Source of the DNA: Mucilaginibacter empetricola
Lineage (GTDB): Bacteria > Bacteroidota > Bacteroidia > Sphingobacteriales > Sphingobacteriaceae
DNA: 64,000 bases
Direction of reading: 5' to 3'
Assembly (NCBI RefSeq): GCF_024808665.1
Contig: NZ_JANUBZ010000009.1
Span: forward strand, 62,001-126,000
Each line of letters begins with the position of its first letter. The first letter of the stretch is position 1. Positions 26,044 to 35,253 of this stretch are shown here, one piece after another. The translations under genes and the position numbers were made by a program. A model generated the notes under the pieces. It did not search any database and was not told where the DNA came from. It saw only the letters and a program-made list of their open reading frames with translations.

Positions 26044-28440
26044 ATGGCTAAAAATTTACTAATTGTTGAATCTCCGGCGAAAGCCAAAACCATTGAAGGA
26101 TACCTTGGCAAAGACTTTATTGTAAAGTCGAGCTACGGGCATATCCGCGATTTGGTAAAGTCTGACGATGCCATTGACATTGCTCATGATTTTAAACAGA
26201 AGTATGAGGTGCCTGCTGATAAAAAGCAGATAGTTAGTGAATTAAAGAAATTAGCTAAAGAAGCCGAAATGGTTTGGCTGGCATCGGACGAGGACCGCGA
26301 GGGAGAAGCCATATCATGGCATTTGTATGATACCCTTGATTTGAAAGAGGCCACAACAAAGCGTATTGTTTTTCATGAAATCACTAAACCGGCCATTTTG
26401 CGCGCTATTGAAACCCCACGAAAAATTGACTATAATTTGGTGAATGCCCAACAAGCGCGCCGGGTTTTAGACAGATTAGTGGGTTTTGAACTGTCACCCG
26501 TGTTATGGAAAAAAGTGAAACCCTCGCTTTCGGCCGGTCGTGTACAGTCAGTGGCAGTTAGGTTAATAGTTGATCGTGAGCGCGAGGTAAATAAATTTAA
26601 ATCAGAAGCCGCGTTTAAAATAGTAGCCATATTTGGTAAAGGCAGAGACGCTTTCAAAGCCGAATTATCTGAACGTTATAGCAAACAGGAAGACGCTGAA
26701 AAGTTTTTACAGGACTGTATCAAAGCCGATTTTGATGTAAAATCATTGGACACACGCCCTGCAAAACGCTCACCTGCTGCGCCATTTACTACATCAACCC
26801 TGCAACAGGAAGCAAGCAGGAAACTAGGATATTCGGTATCACGTACCATGCAAGTTGCTCAGAAGCTGTACGAATCGGGACATATCACCTATATGCGTAC
26901 TGACTCAGTAAACCTTTCTGATCATGCTTTAAATGCCGCTGAACAGGAAATAGTGTCGGCTTATGGCGATAAATATCATCAGCATAGAAAATACAAAACC
27001 AAAAACGCCAGCGCACAAGAGGCACACGAGGCAATAAGACCAACCTATTTCGACAAGCACAGTATACAGGGCGATTCGAGCGAAGCACGTTTGTATGAAC
27101 TGATCTGGAAACGGGCAATTGCATCTCAAATGAGTGAAGCACAATTTGAGAAAACTACTGCAAAAATCAGTATATCAAGCCGTAAAGAAGAGTTAACGGC
27201 TAACGGTGAAGTAATGAAATTCGATGGGTTTTTAAAGGTTTACCTGGAATCTGACGATGATGAGGATGATAACCTGCAGGATGGAGAAAATGCAATGCTT
27301 CCTCCATTAACCAGGGGACAGCGTTTGGCGTTACAGGAAATGTCGGCAACAGAACGCTTTTCACGTCCGCCAGCGAGGTATACAGAGGCGAGCCTGGTTA
27401 AAAAACTGGAAGAATTAGGAATAGGGCGACCATCTACCTATGCTCCTACTATTTCAACCATTCAAAACCGCGGTTATGTGGTTAAAGAAGAGCGTGAAGG
27501 CAAAGTCAGAGCTTTTCGGGTGTTGACGCTTAAAGCCGAAAACATCACTAAAGAAGAAAAAACCGAAAATACAGGTGCCGAAAAAGGAAAACTATTTCCT
27601 ACTGATATTGGCGCGGTAGTAAACGACTTTTTGGTACAGCATTTTAATGGCATTGTAGATTTTAATTTTACGGCAAACGTTGAAAAACAATTTGACGAAA
27701 TTGCCCAGGGATTAAAAGAATGGACAGACATGATCAGGAGTTTTTATACCCCTTTTCATAAGGAAGTGGAAAGTACCATACAAACTGCCGATAAAGCCAC
27801 TGGCGAAAGGGAATTAGGCGTACATCCGGAAAATGGCAAAAAGGTATCTGTTAGAATTGGCCGTTACGGCCCATTTGTTCAGGTAGGCGAAAGTGCTACT
27901 GACGAAAACAAAGAAGAAAAGCCGCTGTATGCCAGTTTAAGAACCGGCCAAAGCATCGAAACAATCAGTTTAGAAGATGCTTTGGAGCTGTTTAAGCTGC
28001 CTAAAGTTGTTGGCGAATATGAGGGCAAGGTAATGAAAGTTGCCATAGGTCGCTTTGGTCCTTATATCAGTCATAACAGTGCTTTTGTTTCTTTGCCAAA
28101 AGAAATTGATCCTCATGATGTAACTGAGGAGAAAGCAATTGAGCTGATTAACGAGAAGCGTAAAAAAGATGCTGAGAAGCTAATAAAAGCCTTTGCCGAA
28201 GATCCCGATGTAAAAGTTTTAAACGGGCGTTGGGGAGCTTATATTGAGTTTGGCAAACTAAACGTTAAAATACCAAAGGACAAGGATCCTTTGAGTTTAA
28301 CTTATGAAGAGTGTAAAGCATTAGCAGATGCTGCACCTAAAGATGCTAAAAAAGGACGATTCGGAAAAACAGCCGCAGCTGCAAAACCAGCCGCCAAGAA
28401 GGCTCCTGCTAAGAAAAAGGCACCAGCGAAGAAGAAATAA
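26044..28440 (+). CDS. topA: DNA topoisomerase I (type IA)
   Basis: The 798-residue enzyme relaxes negative supercoils. The TOPRIM domain (about 1-125) starts LLIVESPAKAKTIEGYLG and contains the metal-binding DEDREGEAISWH. The active-site Tyr is in HITYMRTDS at about residue 283. Late domains are topoisomerase C-terminal repeats (RIGRYGPFVQ, AIGRFGPYIS, RWGAYIEFG) lacking zinc-finger cysteines, as in other Bacteroidota. The last ~25 residues form an Ala/Lys/Pro tail (AKKAPAKKK) that probably contacts DNA or RNA polymerase. It starts with ATG in an A-rich context. Confidence 0.97.
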   Translation: MAKNLLIVESPAKAKTIEGYLGKDFIVKSSYGHIRDLVKSDDAIDIAHDFKQKYEVPADKKQIVSELKKLAKEAEMVWLASDEDREGEAISWHLYDTLDLKEATTKRIVFHEITKPAILRAIETPRKIDYNLVNAQQARRVLDRLVGFELSPVLWKKVKPSLSAGRVQSVAVRLIVDREREVNKFKSEAAFKIVAIFGKGRDAFKAELSERYSKQEDAEKFLQDCIKADFDVKSLDTRPAKRSPAAPFTTSTLQQEASRKLGYSVSRTMQVAQKLYESGHITYMRTDSVNLSDHALNAAEQEIVSAYGDKYHQHRKYKTKNASAQEAHEAIRPTYFDKHSIQGDSSEARLYELIWKRAIASQMSEAQFEKTTAKISISSRKEELTANGEVMKFDGFLKVYLESDDDEDDNLQDGENAMLPPLTRGQRLALQEMSATERFSRPPARYTEASLVKKLEELGIGRPSTYAPTISTIQNRGYVVKEEREGKVRAFRVLTLKAENITKEEKTENTGAEKGKLFPTDIGAVVNDFLVQHFNGIVDFNFTANVEKQFDEIAQGLKEWTDMIRSFYTPFHKEVESTIQTADKATGERELGVHPENGKKVSVRIGRYGPFVQVGESATDENKEEKPLYASLRTGQSIETISLEDALELFKLPKVVGEYEGKVMKVAIGRFGPYISHNSAFVSLPKEIDPHDVTEEKAIELINEKRKKDAEKLIKAFAEDPDVKVLNGRWGAYIEFGKLNVKIPKDKDPLSLTYEECKALADAAPKDAKKGRFGKTAAAAKPAAKKAPAKKKAPAKKK

Positions 28441-28450
28441 TTTTAAAGCC

Positions 28451-28480
28451 GGGTATTGATTAATTGATTAGTTAATACCC
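28451..28480 (+). repeat. Imperfect hairpin between topA and the next gene
   Basis: GGGTATT pairs with AATACCC, and the pairing continues imperfectly towards a TTGA loop through TTAA-like words. There is no T-run after it. It is probably a weak transcription barrier or mRNA-end structure. Confidence 0.4.
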
Positions 28481-28495
28481 GTCATTTCTAATGAT

Positions 28496-28900
28496 ATGAT
28501 AAAGGATTTGCCAGAAAATAAGGTAAAAGACATTGCTATCGCGGTAGCGCTGGAGAAGGAAAGTGCTGAGAGCAAAATTTGGTACGTTTATTTAATTAAT
28601 CTTAAAAACGAACCTATCGAAAATGTACTGATTACTTCAAAAGGTTATGGCGAAAAAAACGGCGAACAGGTAAAAACATCAACCCTGCGGCATATGTTTC
28701 CTGTTGTTGAGCAAGGATCATTTAAGCTGATTGAACCTATTGACGAACAAACTTTTGGTCTTAATAACGAATATTGGCTGAGCTATTATATCGGTAAAGA
28801 GATCTACGATAAAAAGTTCATCTTTCTGCCAGAAAGCATTGTGGAGCTTAATTTTATCAAGCTTCCTGTAATAAATAAGGTTGGGGTAATGATAGGTTAA
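28496..28900 (+). CDS. Conserved hypothetical protein (134 aa)
   Basis: The soluble protein has no signal peptide. It begins MIKDLPENKVKDIAIAVALE and contains WYVYLINLKNEPIENVLITSKGYG. It looks like a small beta-rich domain conserved in Bacteroidota, though I cannot name a function. Database entries of similar type have sometimes been labelled as phenylalanyl-tRNA synthetase subunit, which the sequence does not support: there are no class II synthetase motifs. It lies 55 bp after topA in the same direction and convergent with the glycosyltransferase gene. A GGCAC/GTGCC hairpin (28937-28955) sits between the convergent genes. Confidence 0.7.
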   Translation: MIKDLPENKVKDIAIAVALEKESAESKIWYVYLINLKNEPIENVLITSKGYGEKNGEQVKTSTLRHMFPVVEQGSFKLIEPIDEQTFGLNNEYWLSYYIGKEIYDKKFIFLPESIVELNFIKLPVINKVGVMIG

Positions 28901-28958
28901 ACCGCCTGTTTTTAAAATTCTTTTATACTCAGGCAAGGCACCACTCACAAGTGCCTGC

Positions 28959-29681
28959 TTACATCCTGAATAAACCGTATTTTAAAATGCAATAGATGGC
29001 ACGAACGCCGTCCTTCCACCCTATTTTTTTGCCATCTTCATAAGTACGGCCGTAATAGGATATGCCTACCTCATAAATGCGGATTTTAGGCACACGGGCA
29101 ATTTTTTGGGTTACCTCGGGCTCAAAACCAAAACGTTGCTCCTGTAATTTAATAGATTGGATTAACTGCGTATTAAAAAGCTTATAACATGTTTCCATAT
29201 CCGTAAGGTTAAGGTTACTGAACATGTTTGATGCAAAAGTTAACCAGCGATTGCCAATAGTATGCCAGAAGAAAAGAATACGGTGAGGGTTATTACCCAT
29301 AAACCTGGAGCCATATACCACATCAGCAAACCCGTTAACTATGGGTTTTAGCAAATCGTTATATTCTTCTGGGTCATATTCCAAATCGGCATCCTGTATA
29401 ATTAAATACTCGCCAGTTGCTTTTGAAATGCCGGTATGCAGCGCAGCGCCCTTGCCTTTGTTAACCTCGTGTTTAAAATAGTTAATATTTAACTCCGGGT
29501 TATTTTGTTTATAAGCGGCAATAGCTTCCTCCGTATGGTCGGTTGAGTAGTCGTTTACAATAATAATTTCCTTTTGAATATTATCAACCAGGTTAACTGC
29601 TTTAATTTTGTTTAATATCAGGTGAATGGTATTGCCCTCGTTATAGGCAGGAATAACAATTGATAATTTCTCTATTTTCAT
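28959..29681 (-). CDS. Family 2 glycosyltransferase (polyprenyl-phosphate type)
   Basis: I chose the start at ATG 29681 ([19 protein letters not shown]). The longer frame from 29741 adds 20 residues before the GT-A fold. The protein has about 240 residues, with the GT2 Rossmann start [11 protein letters not shown], the D-x-D-like [14 protein letters not shown] near 95, and [10 protein letters not shown]. It resembles dolichyl/undecaprenyl-phosphate mannosyl- or glucosyltransferases, which load a sugar from UDP or GDP onto a lipid carrier. There is no C-terminal membrane domain. The acceptor is unknown. It is divergent from the exonuclease gene at 29859. Confidence 0.85.
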   Translation of the reverse strand: MKIEKLSIVIPAYNEGNTIHLILNKIKAVNLVDNIQKEIIIVNDYSTDHTEEAIAAYKQNNPELNINYFKHEVNKGKGAALHTGISKATGEYLIIQDADLEYDPEEYNDLLKPIVNGFADVVYGSRFMGNNPHRILFFWHTIGNRWLTFASNMFSNLNLTDMETCYKLFNTQLIQSIKLQEQRFGFEPEVTQKIARVPKIRIYEVGISYYGRTYEDGKKIGWKDGVRAIYCILKYGLFRM

Positions 29682-29858
29682 TACGTTGAGTACAATCGAC
29701 TTTAAAAATGATGGCTCTTTATAAAAAGCCAAAAGTAACAATATTACTGACTTTTTTTCACAGGCTTTTGCATATTGCCGATTTACTTACCCATGACAAG
29801 GTATGGAAAACGGAAGCTAAAAAATGGCTATATTGCCTCATCAAATAACAGGAAATTA

Positions 29859-30566
29859 ATGCTTGAACAATATGACCTTCATAACCTGTTGGTTATTGAT
29901 ATTGAAACCGTTCCGCAATACAGCAGCTTTGACGAAGTGCCCGAAAACTTTAAAAAGCTATGGGACTTAAAAACTCAATATCAGCGTAAAGAGGAAACAG
30001 CCGAAGCGTTTTATGAACGCGCGGGCATTTGGGCCGAATTTGGGAAAATCATCTGCATATCAGCCGGAATTTTTACAAGTGCAAAAGAAACCGGACTACG
30101 GGTAAAATCATTTGCAGCGCATGACGAAAAGGAAGTGCTCGAAAAGTTCGCTGCATTATTAAATAGCCAGCCGCCCAGCCTAATTTTATGTGCACATAAC
30201 GGTAAGGAGTTTGATTTTCCTTATATCTGCCGGCGAATGCTGGTAAATGGCGTAAAAATACCGGCTCAATTGGAGCTTTCGGGTAAAAAGCCATGGGAAA
30301 TAAATCACCTGGATACCATGGAGCTTTGGAAATTTGGTGACTATAAAAACTACACTTCGCTAAATTTGCTAACAGCCATATTTAATATCCCTACCCCTAA
30401 AGACGACATCGACGGCAGTATGGTTGGGCATGTTTACTGGGTTGACAATCAACTCGACAGGATCAGCACTTATTGCCAGAAAGATGTGGTTGCTACCGCC
30501 CAATTGTTAAGACGTTACCGCGGTGAAGAATTGATCGCTGATGATTGCATAACCATAGTTGAGTAA
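29859..30566 (+). CDS. Predicted 3'-5' exonuclease (PolB-like, DEDD)
   Basis: The ATG at 29859, preceded by AGGAAATTA, gives a 235-residue protein beginning [19 protein letters not shown]. Upstream in-frame starts add a basic, non-conserved extension. The DEDD exonuclease motifs are Exo I VIDIETVP, Exo [19 protein letters not shown] and Exo [15 protein letters not shown]. This matches the PF10108-type predicted polymerase-B-like exonucleases, with a likely DNA repair or proofreading role in the cytoplasm. Its stop codon overlaps the ATG of the next ABC ATPase gene by one base. Confidence 0.82.
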   Translation: MLEQYDLHNLLVIDIETVPQYSSFDEVPENFKKLWDLKTQYQRKEETAEAFYERAGIWAEFGKIICISAGIFTSAKETGLRVKSFAAHDEKEVLEKFAALLNSQPPSLILCAHNGKEFDFPYICRRMLVNGVKIPAQLELSGKKPWEINHLDTMELWKFGDYKNYTSLNLLTAIFNIPTPKDDIDGSMVGHVYWVDNQLDRISTYCQKDVVATAQLLRRYRGEELIADDCITIVE

Positions 30567-32269
30567 TGCTTGAAGTAAAAGACCTAAATATCAGATTTAA
30601 AACGCAAAATGGTTTTTTTGAAGCAGTAAAAAGTACTTCATTTATACTTAATAAAGGCGAAACAATCGGTATTGTAGGCGAATCAGGATCCGGAAAATCG
30701 GTTACTTCATTGGGCCTAATGCGCTTGCTGGATGATAAGCAAACTATTATTAATGGTACGGTTTTATTGAATGGAACCTGCCTGTGCAAGGCAACAGAGC
30801 CCGAAATGCAGCAGATAAGAGGAAATCAAATGGCAATGATATTTCAGGAGCCTATGACTTCGCTCAACCCGGTATTAACCTGCGGTTTTCAGATCACTGA
30901 AGCTATTCAGCTGCATTTGGGCAGTAATAAAGCCGAAGCCAGGAAGAAAACCATCGAGCTGTTTAAAGAGGTTCAATTGCCGCGCCCCGAAGAAATTTTT
31001 GATAGTTACCCCCACCAAATATCCGGTGGCCAAAAACAAAGGGTGATGATTGCGATGGCTCTTTGCTGTAACCCCGAAATATTAATTGCCGATGAACCCA
31101 CCACTGCGCTTGACGTAACTGTTCAGAAAACAATAATAGAGTTGTTGTTGAAGTTAAAAGCCGAACGCAATATGAGCCTGATATTTATCTCGCATGATTT
31201 GGGCGTGATAAGTGAAATTGCAGATCGTGTATTGGTAATGTTTAAAGGCGAGGTTGTTGAAGAAGCATTTGTTAAAACACTGTTTGAAAACCCCAGGCAT
31301 CCGTATACCAAGGGTTTGCTTGCTTGTCGTCCGTCTCCGGCTTATCATTTAAAAAAACTACCTGTTATTGCCGACTTCCTGAGTTCAAAAACAAAGCCGG
31401 CAGAAAACATTGAAGCGATAAGAGAGCGCTTTACCTGGCAACCAGCAGAAATAAAGGAACGTAAAGCAGTTTTATATTCTAAAGAACCAATACTTAAAAT
31501 AAGCAATTTAAATACTTGGTTTAAAGGTAATAAAAGCCTTTTTAAAATTAGAAATGAAACAGTTAAAGCTGTTAGCGATGTCAGTTTTGACGTTTACCCC
31601 GGCGAGACCCTCGGATTGGTCGGCGAATCGGGCTGTGGGAAAACCACGCTTGGCCGGAGTATATTACGATTAATTGAACCTACTTCGGGTGGTATTAATT
31701 TCGAAAACACAGACCTGCGGTCATTAAAAAAAAATGATCTAAGAGCGATCAGGCGCGATATCCAAATCATTTTTCAAGATCCCTATTCATCTTTAAATCC
31801 GCGTTTAACAGTTGGTGCATCATTGATGGAGCCTTTGCAGGTACATCAGTTTTATGAAAACGACACCAAACGGAAAAGACGGGTAGTTGAATTACTAGAA
31901 CGTGTGAGCCTCTCAGCAGAACATTTTAACCGTTACCCGCACGAATTTTCGGGCGGACAAAGACAGCGGATCGTTATCGCACGGGCTTTAGCCCTGCAAC
32001 CTAAATTCATTATCTGTGATGAATCAGTTTCTGCTTTAGACGTTTCTGTACAGGCACAAGTGCTCAACCTGATCAGGGAACTACAACAGGAATTTAATTT
32101 AACTTATATCTTCATCTCGCATGATCTGGCGGTTATTAAACACATATCAGACCGAATGATGGTGATGAACAAAGGCAAAATAGTTGAAATGGGCGATCCA
32201 GATGAGATCTATTATCACCCAAAAGAAGCGTACACCAGAAAACTGATTGCGTCGATACCGGGAGTGTAA
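30566..32269 (+). CDS. Fused peptide-type ABC transporter ATPase (DppD-DppF-like)
   Basis: The 567-residue protein carries two complete ATP-binding domains in tandem. The first has Walker [10 protein letters not shown], signature [15 protein letters not shown] and Walker [15 protein letters not shown]. The second has [24 protein letters not shown] and [14 protein letters not shown]. Each is followed by the oligopeptide-transporter C-terminal segment ([26 protein letters not shown]). This is the YejF/GsiA-like arrangement that powers peptide or nickel import with permeases encoded elsewhere, since none are adjacent. The gene overlaps the exonuclease gene by one base, which is coupling without an obvious functional link. 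Confidence 0.92.
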   Translation: MLEVKDLNIRFKTQNGFFEAVKSTSFILNKGETIGIVGESGSGKSVTSLGLMRLLDDKQTIINGTVLLNGTCLCKATEPEMQQIRGNQMAMIFQEPMTSLNPVLTCGFQITEAIQLHLGSNKAEARKKTIELFKEVQLPRPEEIFDSYPHQISGGQKQRVMIAMALCCNPEILIADEPTTALDVTVQKTIIELLLKLKAERNMSLIFISHDLGVISEIADRVLVMFKGEVVEEAFVKTLFENPRHPYTKGLLACRPSPAYHLKKLPVIADFLSSKTKPAENIEAIRERFTWQPAEIKERKAVLYSKEPILKISNLNTWFKGNKSLFKIRNETVKAVSDVSFDVYPGETLGLVGESGCGKTTLGRSILRLIEPTSGGINFENTDLRSLKKNDLRAIRRDIQIIFQDPYSSLNPRLTVGASLMEPLQVHQFYENDTKRKRRVVELLERVSLSAEHFNRYPHEFSGGQRQRIVIARALALQPKFIICDESVSALDVSVQAQVLNLIRELQQEFNLTYIFISHDLAVIKHISDRMMVMNKGKIVEMGDPDEIYYHPKEAYTRKLIASIPGV

Positions 32270-32274
32270 GTTTC

Positions 32275-32343
32275 TAATTCGGAAGTCGGAATGCCGAGTG
32301 CGGAATGTATTAAATGCGCAAGGCGGAGTGCCGAATGTGAAAT
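32275..32343. repeat. Degenerate 'GGAATGCCGAGTGCGGAATG' repeats, minus orientation
   Basis: The stretch contains AATTCGGAAGTCGGAATG, then GTGCGGAATG and GCGGAGTGCCGAATG. These are reverse complements of the words in the tandem repeat at 32850-32987. The two blocks thus flank the four-helix-bundle gene in inverted orientation. Confidence 0.75.
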
Positions 32344-32406
32344 TTTTAAGGCCAAGTCAGGAAGTTTAAATGTGGGATGTTTTGAATTTAAAAGTAATTG
32401 ATATAT

Positions 32407-32775
32407 CTATTTTTTCTTTGAGCTATTTTGTTTGGCAGTTTTGCCGGAGCTTGTTAAAATTGCAGTTAATTCGTTGGCTTCCTTATGCAGTAATTGAGTA
32501 AAGTCATCGTTAAGAGTACCAGACTCCATTATTAATTCTAACCAAAGCGTTGTTTCATCTGCTTCTTCCTCAACCACAGTGATTTTAGAAATAAAATCAG
32601 CTATAGAACGAGCTTTACACGCAGACCGGTAATTTGCGGCTACAGATGTACCAGACCTCAGAATCTGATTCCCTAAAACTCTACCTATCCTATCTTCCGG
32701 TAATGATTTAACTAATTTAATGATATTTAAAGCAAAAGTTTTTGATCGTAATTTAAGGTCATTTACAGGCTGCAT
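32407..32775 (-). CDS. Four-helix-bundle protein (23S rRNA intervening-sequence type, S23)
   Basis: The 122-residue protein starts LKLRSKTFALNIIKLVKSLP and has the diagnostic GNQILRSGTSVAANYRSACKARS and KITVVEEEADETTLWLELIMES. These mark the S23/four-helix-bundle family, first found in intervening sequences of 23S rRNA and related to Avd accessory proteins of retroelements. The end is lysine-rich (KQNSSKKK). There is no rRNA gene or reverse transcriptase nearby. It is transcribed opposite to its neighbours and sits between related repeats in inverted orientation (32275-32343 and 32850-32987), which suggests that gene and repeats moved together. Confidence 0.9.
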   Translation of the reverse strand: MQPVNDLKLRSKTFALNIIKLVKSLPEDRIGRVLGNQILRSGTSVAANYRSACKARSIADFISKITVVEEEADETTLWLELIMESGTLNDDFTQLLHKEANELTAILTSSGKTAKQNSSKKK

Positions 32776-32849
32776 GCAATAATAATTATGTGAAAGGGTT
32801 AGTGAATTGAATACCCTAAGTTAACGGATTTTAACTCCTCAGTCAAAAA

Positions 32850-32987
32850 CATTCCGACTTTCGTAATAAAAAACCTTCCGCATTCGACACTCCGACTTCC
32901 GAATTCAAAAACCTTCCGCATTCGACATTCCGACTTCTGAATTCAAAAACATTCCGCATTCAACATTCCGAACTCCGAATTTAAAAA
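32850..32987. repeat. Tandem 38-bp repeat, 3.6 units, upstream of rnr
   Basis: Three full 38-bp units start at 32874, 32912 and 32950. Each has the form (C/A)TTCCGCATTCgACa.TCCGA..tCcGAAT.. and ends in AAAAA. A 24-bp unit at 32850-32873 fits a unit with 14 bp deleted. The units differ at a few positions. The array ends just before the rnr -7 box. Confidence 0.9.
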
Positions 32988-32992
32988 CATCG

Positions 32993-33000
32993 TATCTTTG
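32993..33000 (+). promoter_or_regulatory. -7 box of rnr
   Basis: TATCTTTG matches TAnnTTTG exactly, 14 nt before the rnr ATG. The 38-bp tandem repeat occupies the place of the -33 region and upstream DNA. Confidence 0.6.
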
Positions 33001-33014
33001 TACAAATAATTCAC

Positions 33015-35150
33015 ATGTCTAAAAAGAAAAACAGTTCATCAATAAATCAGGTCCTTACCCAAATGGTACTTGATATATTTGAACAGAATGGCAATACGCC
33101 GTTAAACTACAAACAAGTATCTGCTAAACTCAATATTCGCGACCCTGAAGCAAGGGAAGTAATATTCGATATATTAAAAGAAGAAGCCAAAAAGAACGCA
33201 ATTAAAGAACTGTCTCCAGGCAAATTCCAACTCCTTGAATTAAAGACCTTTATTGAAGGCCGGGTTGACCTCACTAATGATGGCTCAGCGTTCATAGTTA
33301 CGGATGACGAGTTTGAGAGTGACATCTTCATAGCACCACGTAAATTACGTAATGCGCTAAACGGCGACCGTGTTAAAGTTTACGTTTATGCTAAAAGCAA
33401 AGGCAAAAACAAAGAAGGCGAAGTAATAGAGATATTACAGCGCGCCAAAATGGAGTTTACCGGTATAGTAAAACTTTCGGAACGTTTTGCCTTCTTTATA
33501 CCGGACGACCGCAAGATGATGCACGATATTTTTATACCCATCAGCGAGTTAAACGGCGCTAAAAACGGGATAAAGGCAGTTGCCGAAATAACAGACTGGC
33601 CCGTTGATGCAAAAAACCCTATCGGTCGTATTAAGCATATTTTAGGTAAACAGGGTGAGAATGATACCGAAATGAACGCCATTCTCGCAGAATTTGGCTT
33701 TCCTCTATCTTTCCCGGCTGAAGTTGAGCATGAAGCCGAAGAAATATCGGACATCATAACCAAAGAAGAGATAGCCCGCAGACGCGATTTTAGAGACGTT
33801 ATAACCTTTACTATTGATCCGTTTGATGCGAAGGATTTTGACGATGCACTATCGTTTAAAAGGCTCGAAAATGGCAATTATGAGGTAGGAGTGCATATTG
33901 CCGACGTGTCGCATTATATTCAACCCGAATCTGCGCTGGATAAGGAAGCAGAAGACCGTGGTACTTCGGTTTATTTGGTTGACAGAGTAATACCTATGCT
34001 TCCCGAGCGATTATCAAATGGACTATGTTCGCTTAGGCCCAAAGAAGATAAACTTTGCTTTGCTGCTGTATTTGAAATGGACGAAGATGCCAATGTGATT
34101 AATGAATGGTTCGGTAAAACCGTTATCCATTCAGACAGGCGCTTTACTTATGAAGAAGTACAGGAAGTGATTGAAAGCAAGGCTGGCGATTTCCAAAAGG
34201 AGATTGAAAAACTAAATGCTTTAGCTTATAAATTACGCGAACGCAAATTCAAAAATGGCGCCATCAGCTTTGAGACTACCGAAGTCAAGTTTAAGCTGGA
34301 TGAAAGTGGCAAGCCTGTTGGTGTTTATGTTAAAGAACGCAAAGATGCTCATAAACTGATTGAAGATTTTATGCTATTGGCCAACCGCAAGGTGGCTGAA
34401 CACGTAAGCCGCATGGGAAAAGGCAAACATAAGTACACTTTTGTTTATCGGGTACATGATTCGCCAAAACCGGAGTCGTTAGCCAATTTTGCCCAGTTTG
34501 CTGCGCGGTTTGGATATAAAATCAATACAAAATCGGATAAGGAAACTGCAAAATCCCTCAATTATTTAATGGAGGATGTGGAGGGCAAAAAAGAACAAAA
34601 TGTTTTAACGCAGCTGGCTATCCGCTCAATGGCTAAGGCGATTTATACCACCAAAGGCACCAGTCACTATGGTTTGGCCTTTGATCATTATACACACTTT
34701 ACTTCCCCTATCCGCCGTTATCCCGATGTAATGGTTCATAGGCTATTATTCCATTATCTAAATGGCGGTCAGTCGGCCAATGCCGAGCATTATGAAAAGC
34801 TTTGTCAACATAGCTCACAAATGGAAAAAAAGGCAGCTGATGCAGAACGTGCCTCGGTTAAATACAAGCAAGCTGAGTATTTAAAAGACCAGGTTGGAGG
34901 TGTTTATGCTGGTGTAATATCCGGCGTTACCGAGTGGGGTATGTATGTGGAAATTATCGAGAACAAATGTGAAGGCATGATCCGTCTTCGCGATATATCA
35001 GACGACTTTTATACTTTAGACGAAAAAAACTACGCCATTATAGGTCAACGCAAAAAGAAGGTCTATCAATTGGGCGATGAGGTTAAAATAAAGGTAAAAA
35101 ATGTTGATCTGACAAAAAAACAGATTGATTTTTCGTTAGTACAGGATTAA
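33015..35150 (+). CDS. rnr: Ribonuclease R
   Basis: The 711-residue 3'-5' exoribonuclease of the RNB family degrades structured RNA and takes part in RNA quality control. Domain order is an N-terminal winged-helix/OB cold-shock region (about 1-220), the RNB catalytic domain with the metal-binding TIDPFDAKDFDDALS, DVSHYIQPESALDKEA and RGTSVYLVDRVIPMLPERLSNGLCSL, HFTSPIRRYPDVMVHR, and a C-terminal S1 domain (about 640-710, GVYAGVISGVTEWGMYVEI). All RNB signature residues are visible. It is monocistronic with its own promoter next to the tandem repeat. Confidence 0.97.
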   Translation: MSKKKNSSSINQVLTQMVLDIFEQNGNTPLNYKQVSAKLNIRDPEAREVIFDILKEEAKKNAIKELSPGKFQLLELKTFIEGRVDLTNDGSAFIVTDDEFESDIFIAPRKLRNALNGDRVKVYVYAKSKGKNKEGEVIEILQRAKMEFTGIVKLSERFAFFIPDDRKMMHDIFIPISELNGAKNGIKAVAEITDWPVDAKNPIGRIKHILGKQGENDTEMNAILAEFGFPLSFPAEVEHEAEEISDIITKEEIARRRDFRDVITFTIDPFDAKDFDDALSFKRLENGNYEVGVHIADVSHYIQPESALDKEAEDRGTSVYLVDRVIPMLPERLSNGLCSLRPKEDKLCFAAVFEMDEDANVINEWFGKTVIHSDRRFTYEEVQEVIESKAGDFQKEIEKLNALAYKLRERKFKNGAISFETTEVKFKLDESGKPVGVYVKERKDAHKLIEDFMLLANRKVAEHVSRMGKGKHKYTFVYRVHDSPKPESLANFAQFAARFGYKINTKSDKETAKSLNYLMEDVEGKKEQNVLTQLAIRSMAKAIYTTKGTSHYGLAFDHYTHFTSPIRRYPDVMVHRLLFHYLNGGQSANAEHYEKLCQHSSQMEKKAADAERASVKYKQAEYLKDQVGGVYAGVISGVTEWGMYVEIIENKCEGMIRLRDISDDFYTLDEKNYAIIGQRKKKVYQLGDEVKIKVKNVDLTKKQIDFSLVQD

Positions 35151-35170
35151 TTAGGCAAATTAGTTAAGTA

Positions 35171-35247
35171 GTTGATTAGGTTGATTGAGTGAATGGTTGT
35201 TATAATTCAAAACTACTCACCTAATCAACTCAATCAACCCAATCAAC
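35171..35247. repeat. Inverted repeat of GTTGATT words between rnr and the prenyl synthase gene
   Basis: GTTGATTAGGTTGATTGAGT (35171-35190) is complementary at 19 of 20 positions to 35228-35247. Each arm is itself a near-tandem of TTGATT words. It starts 20 bp after the rnr stop and ends 6 bp before the next ATG, so it would form a hairpin in any read-through transcript. Confidence 0.85.
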
Positions 35248-35253
35248 CAATAA

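Noticed and set aside
28496..28900. Phenylalanyl-tRNA synthetase subunit (a label sometimes given to similar proteins)
   Set aside because: No class II synthetase motifs and far too short; kept as hypothetical.
32407..32775. Diversity-generating retroelement (four-helix-bundle protein as Avd)
   Set aside because: No reverse transcriptase, template repeat or variable repeat was seen in the neighbourhood.
32850..32987. Possible CRISPR array
   Set aside because: Units are contiguous 38-bp copies without unique spacers, with only 3.6 units and no cas genes nearby.
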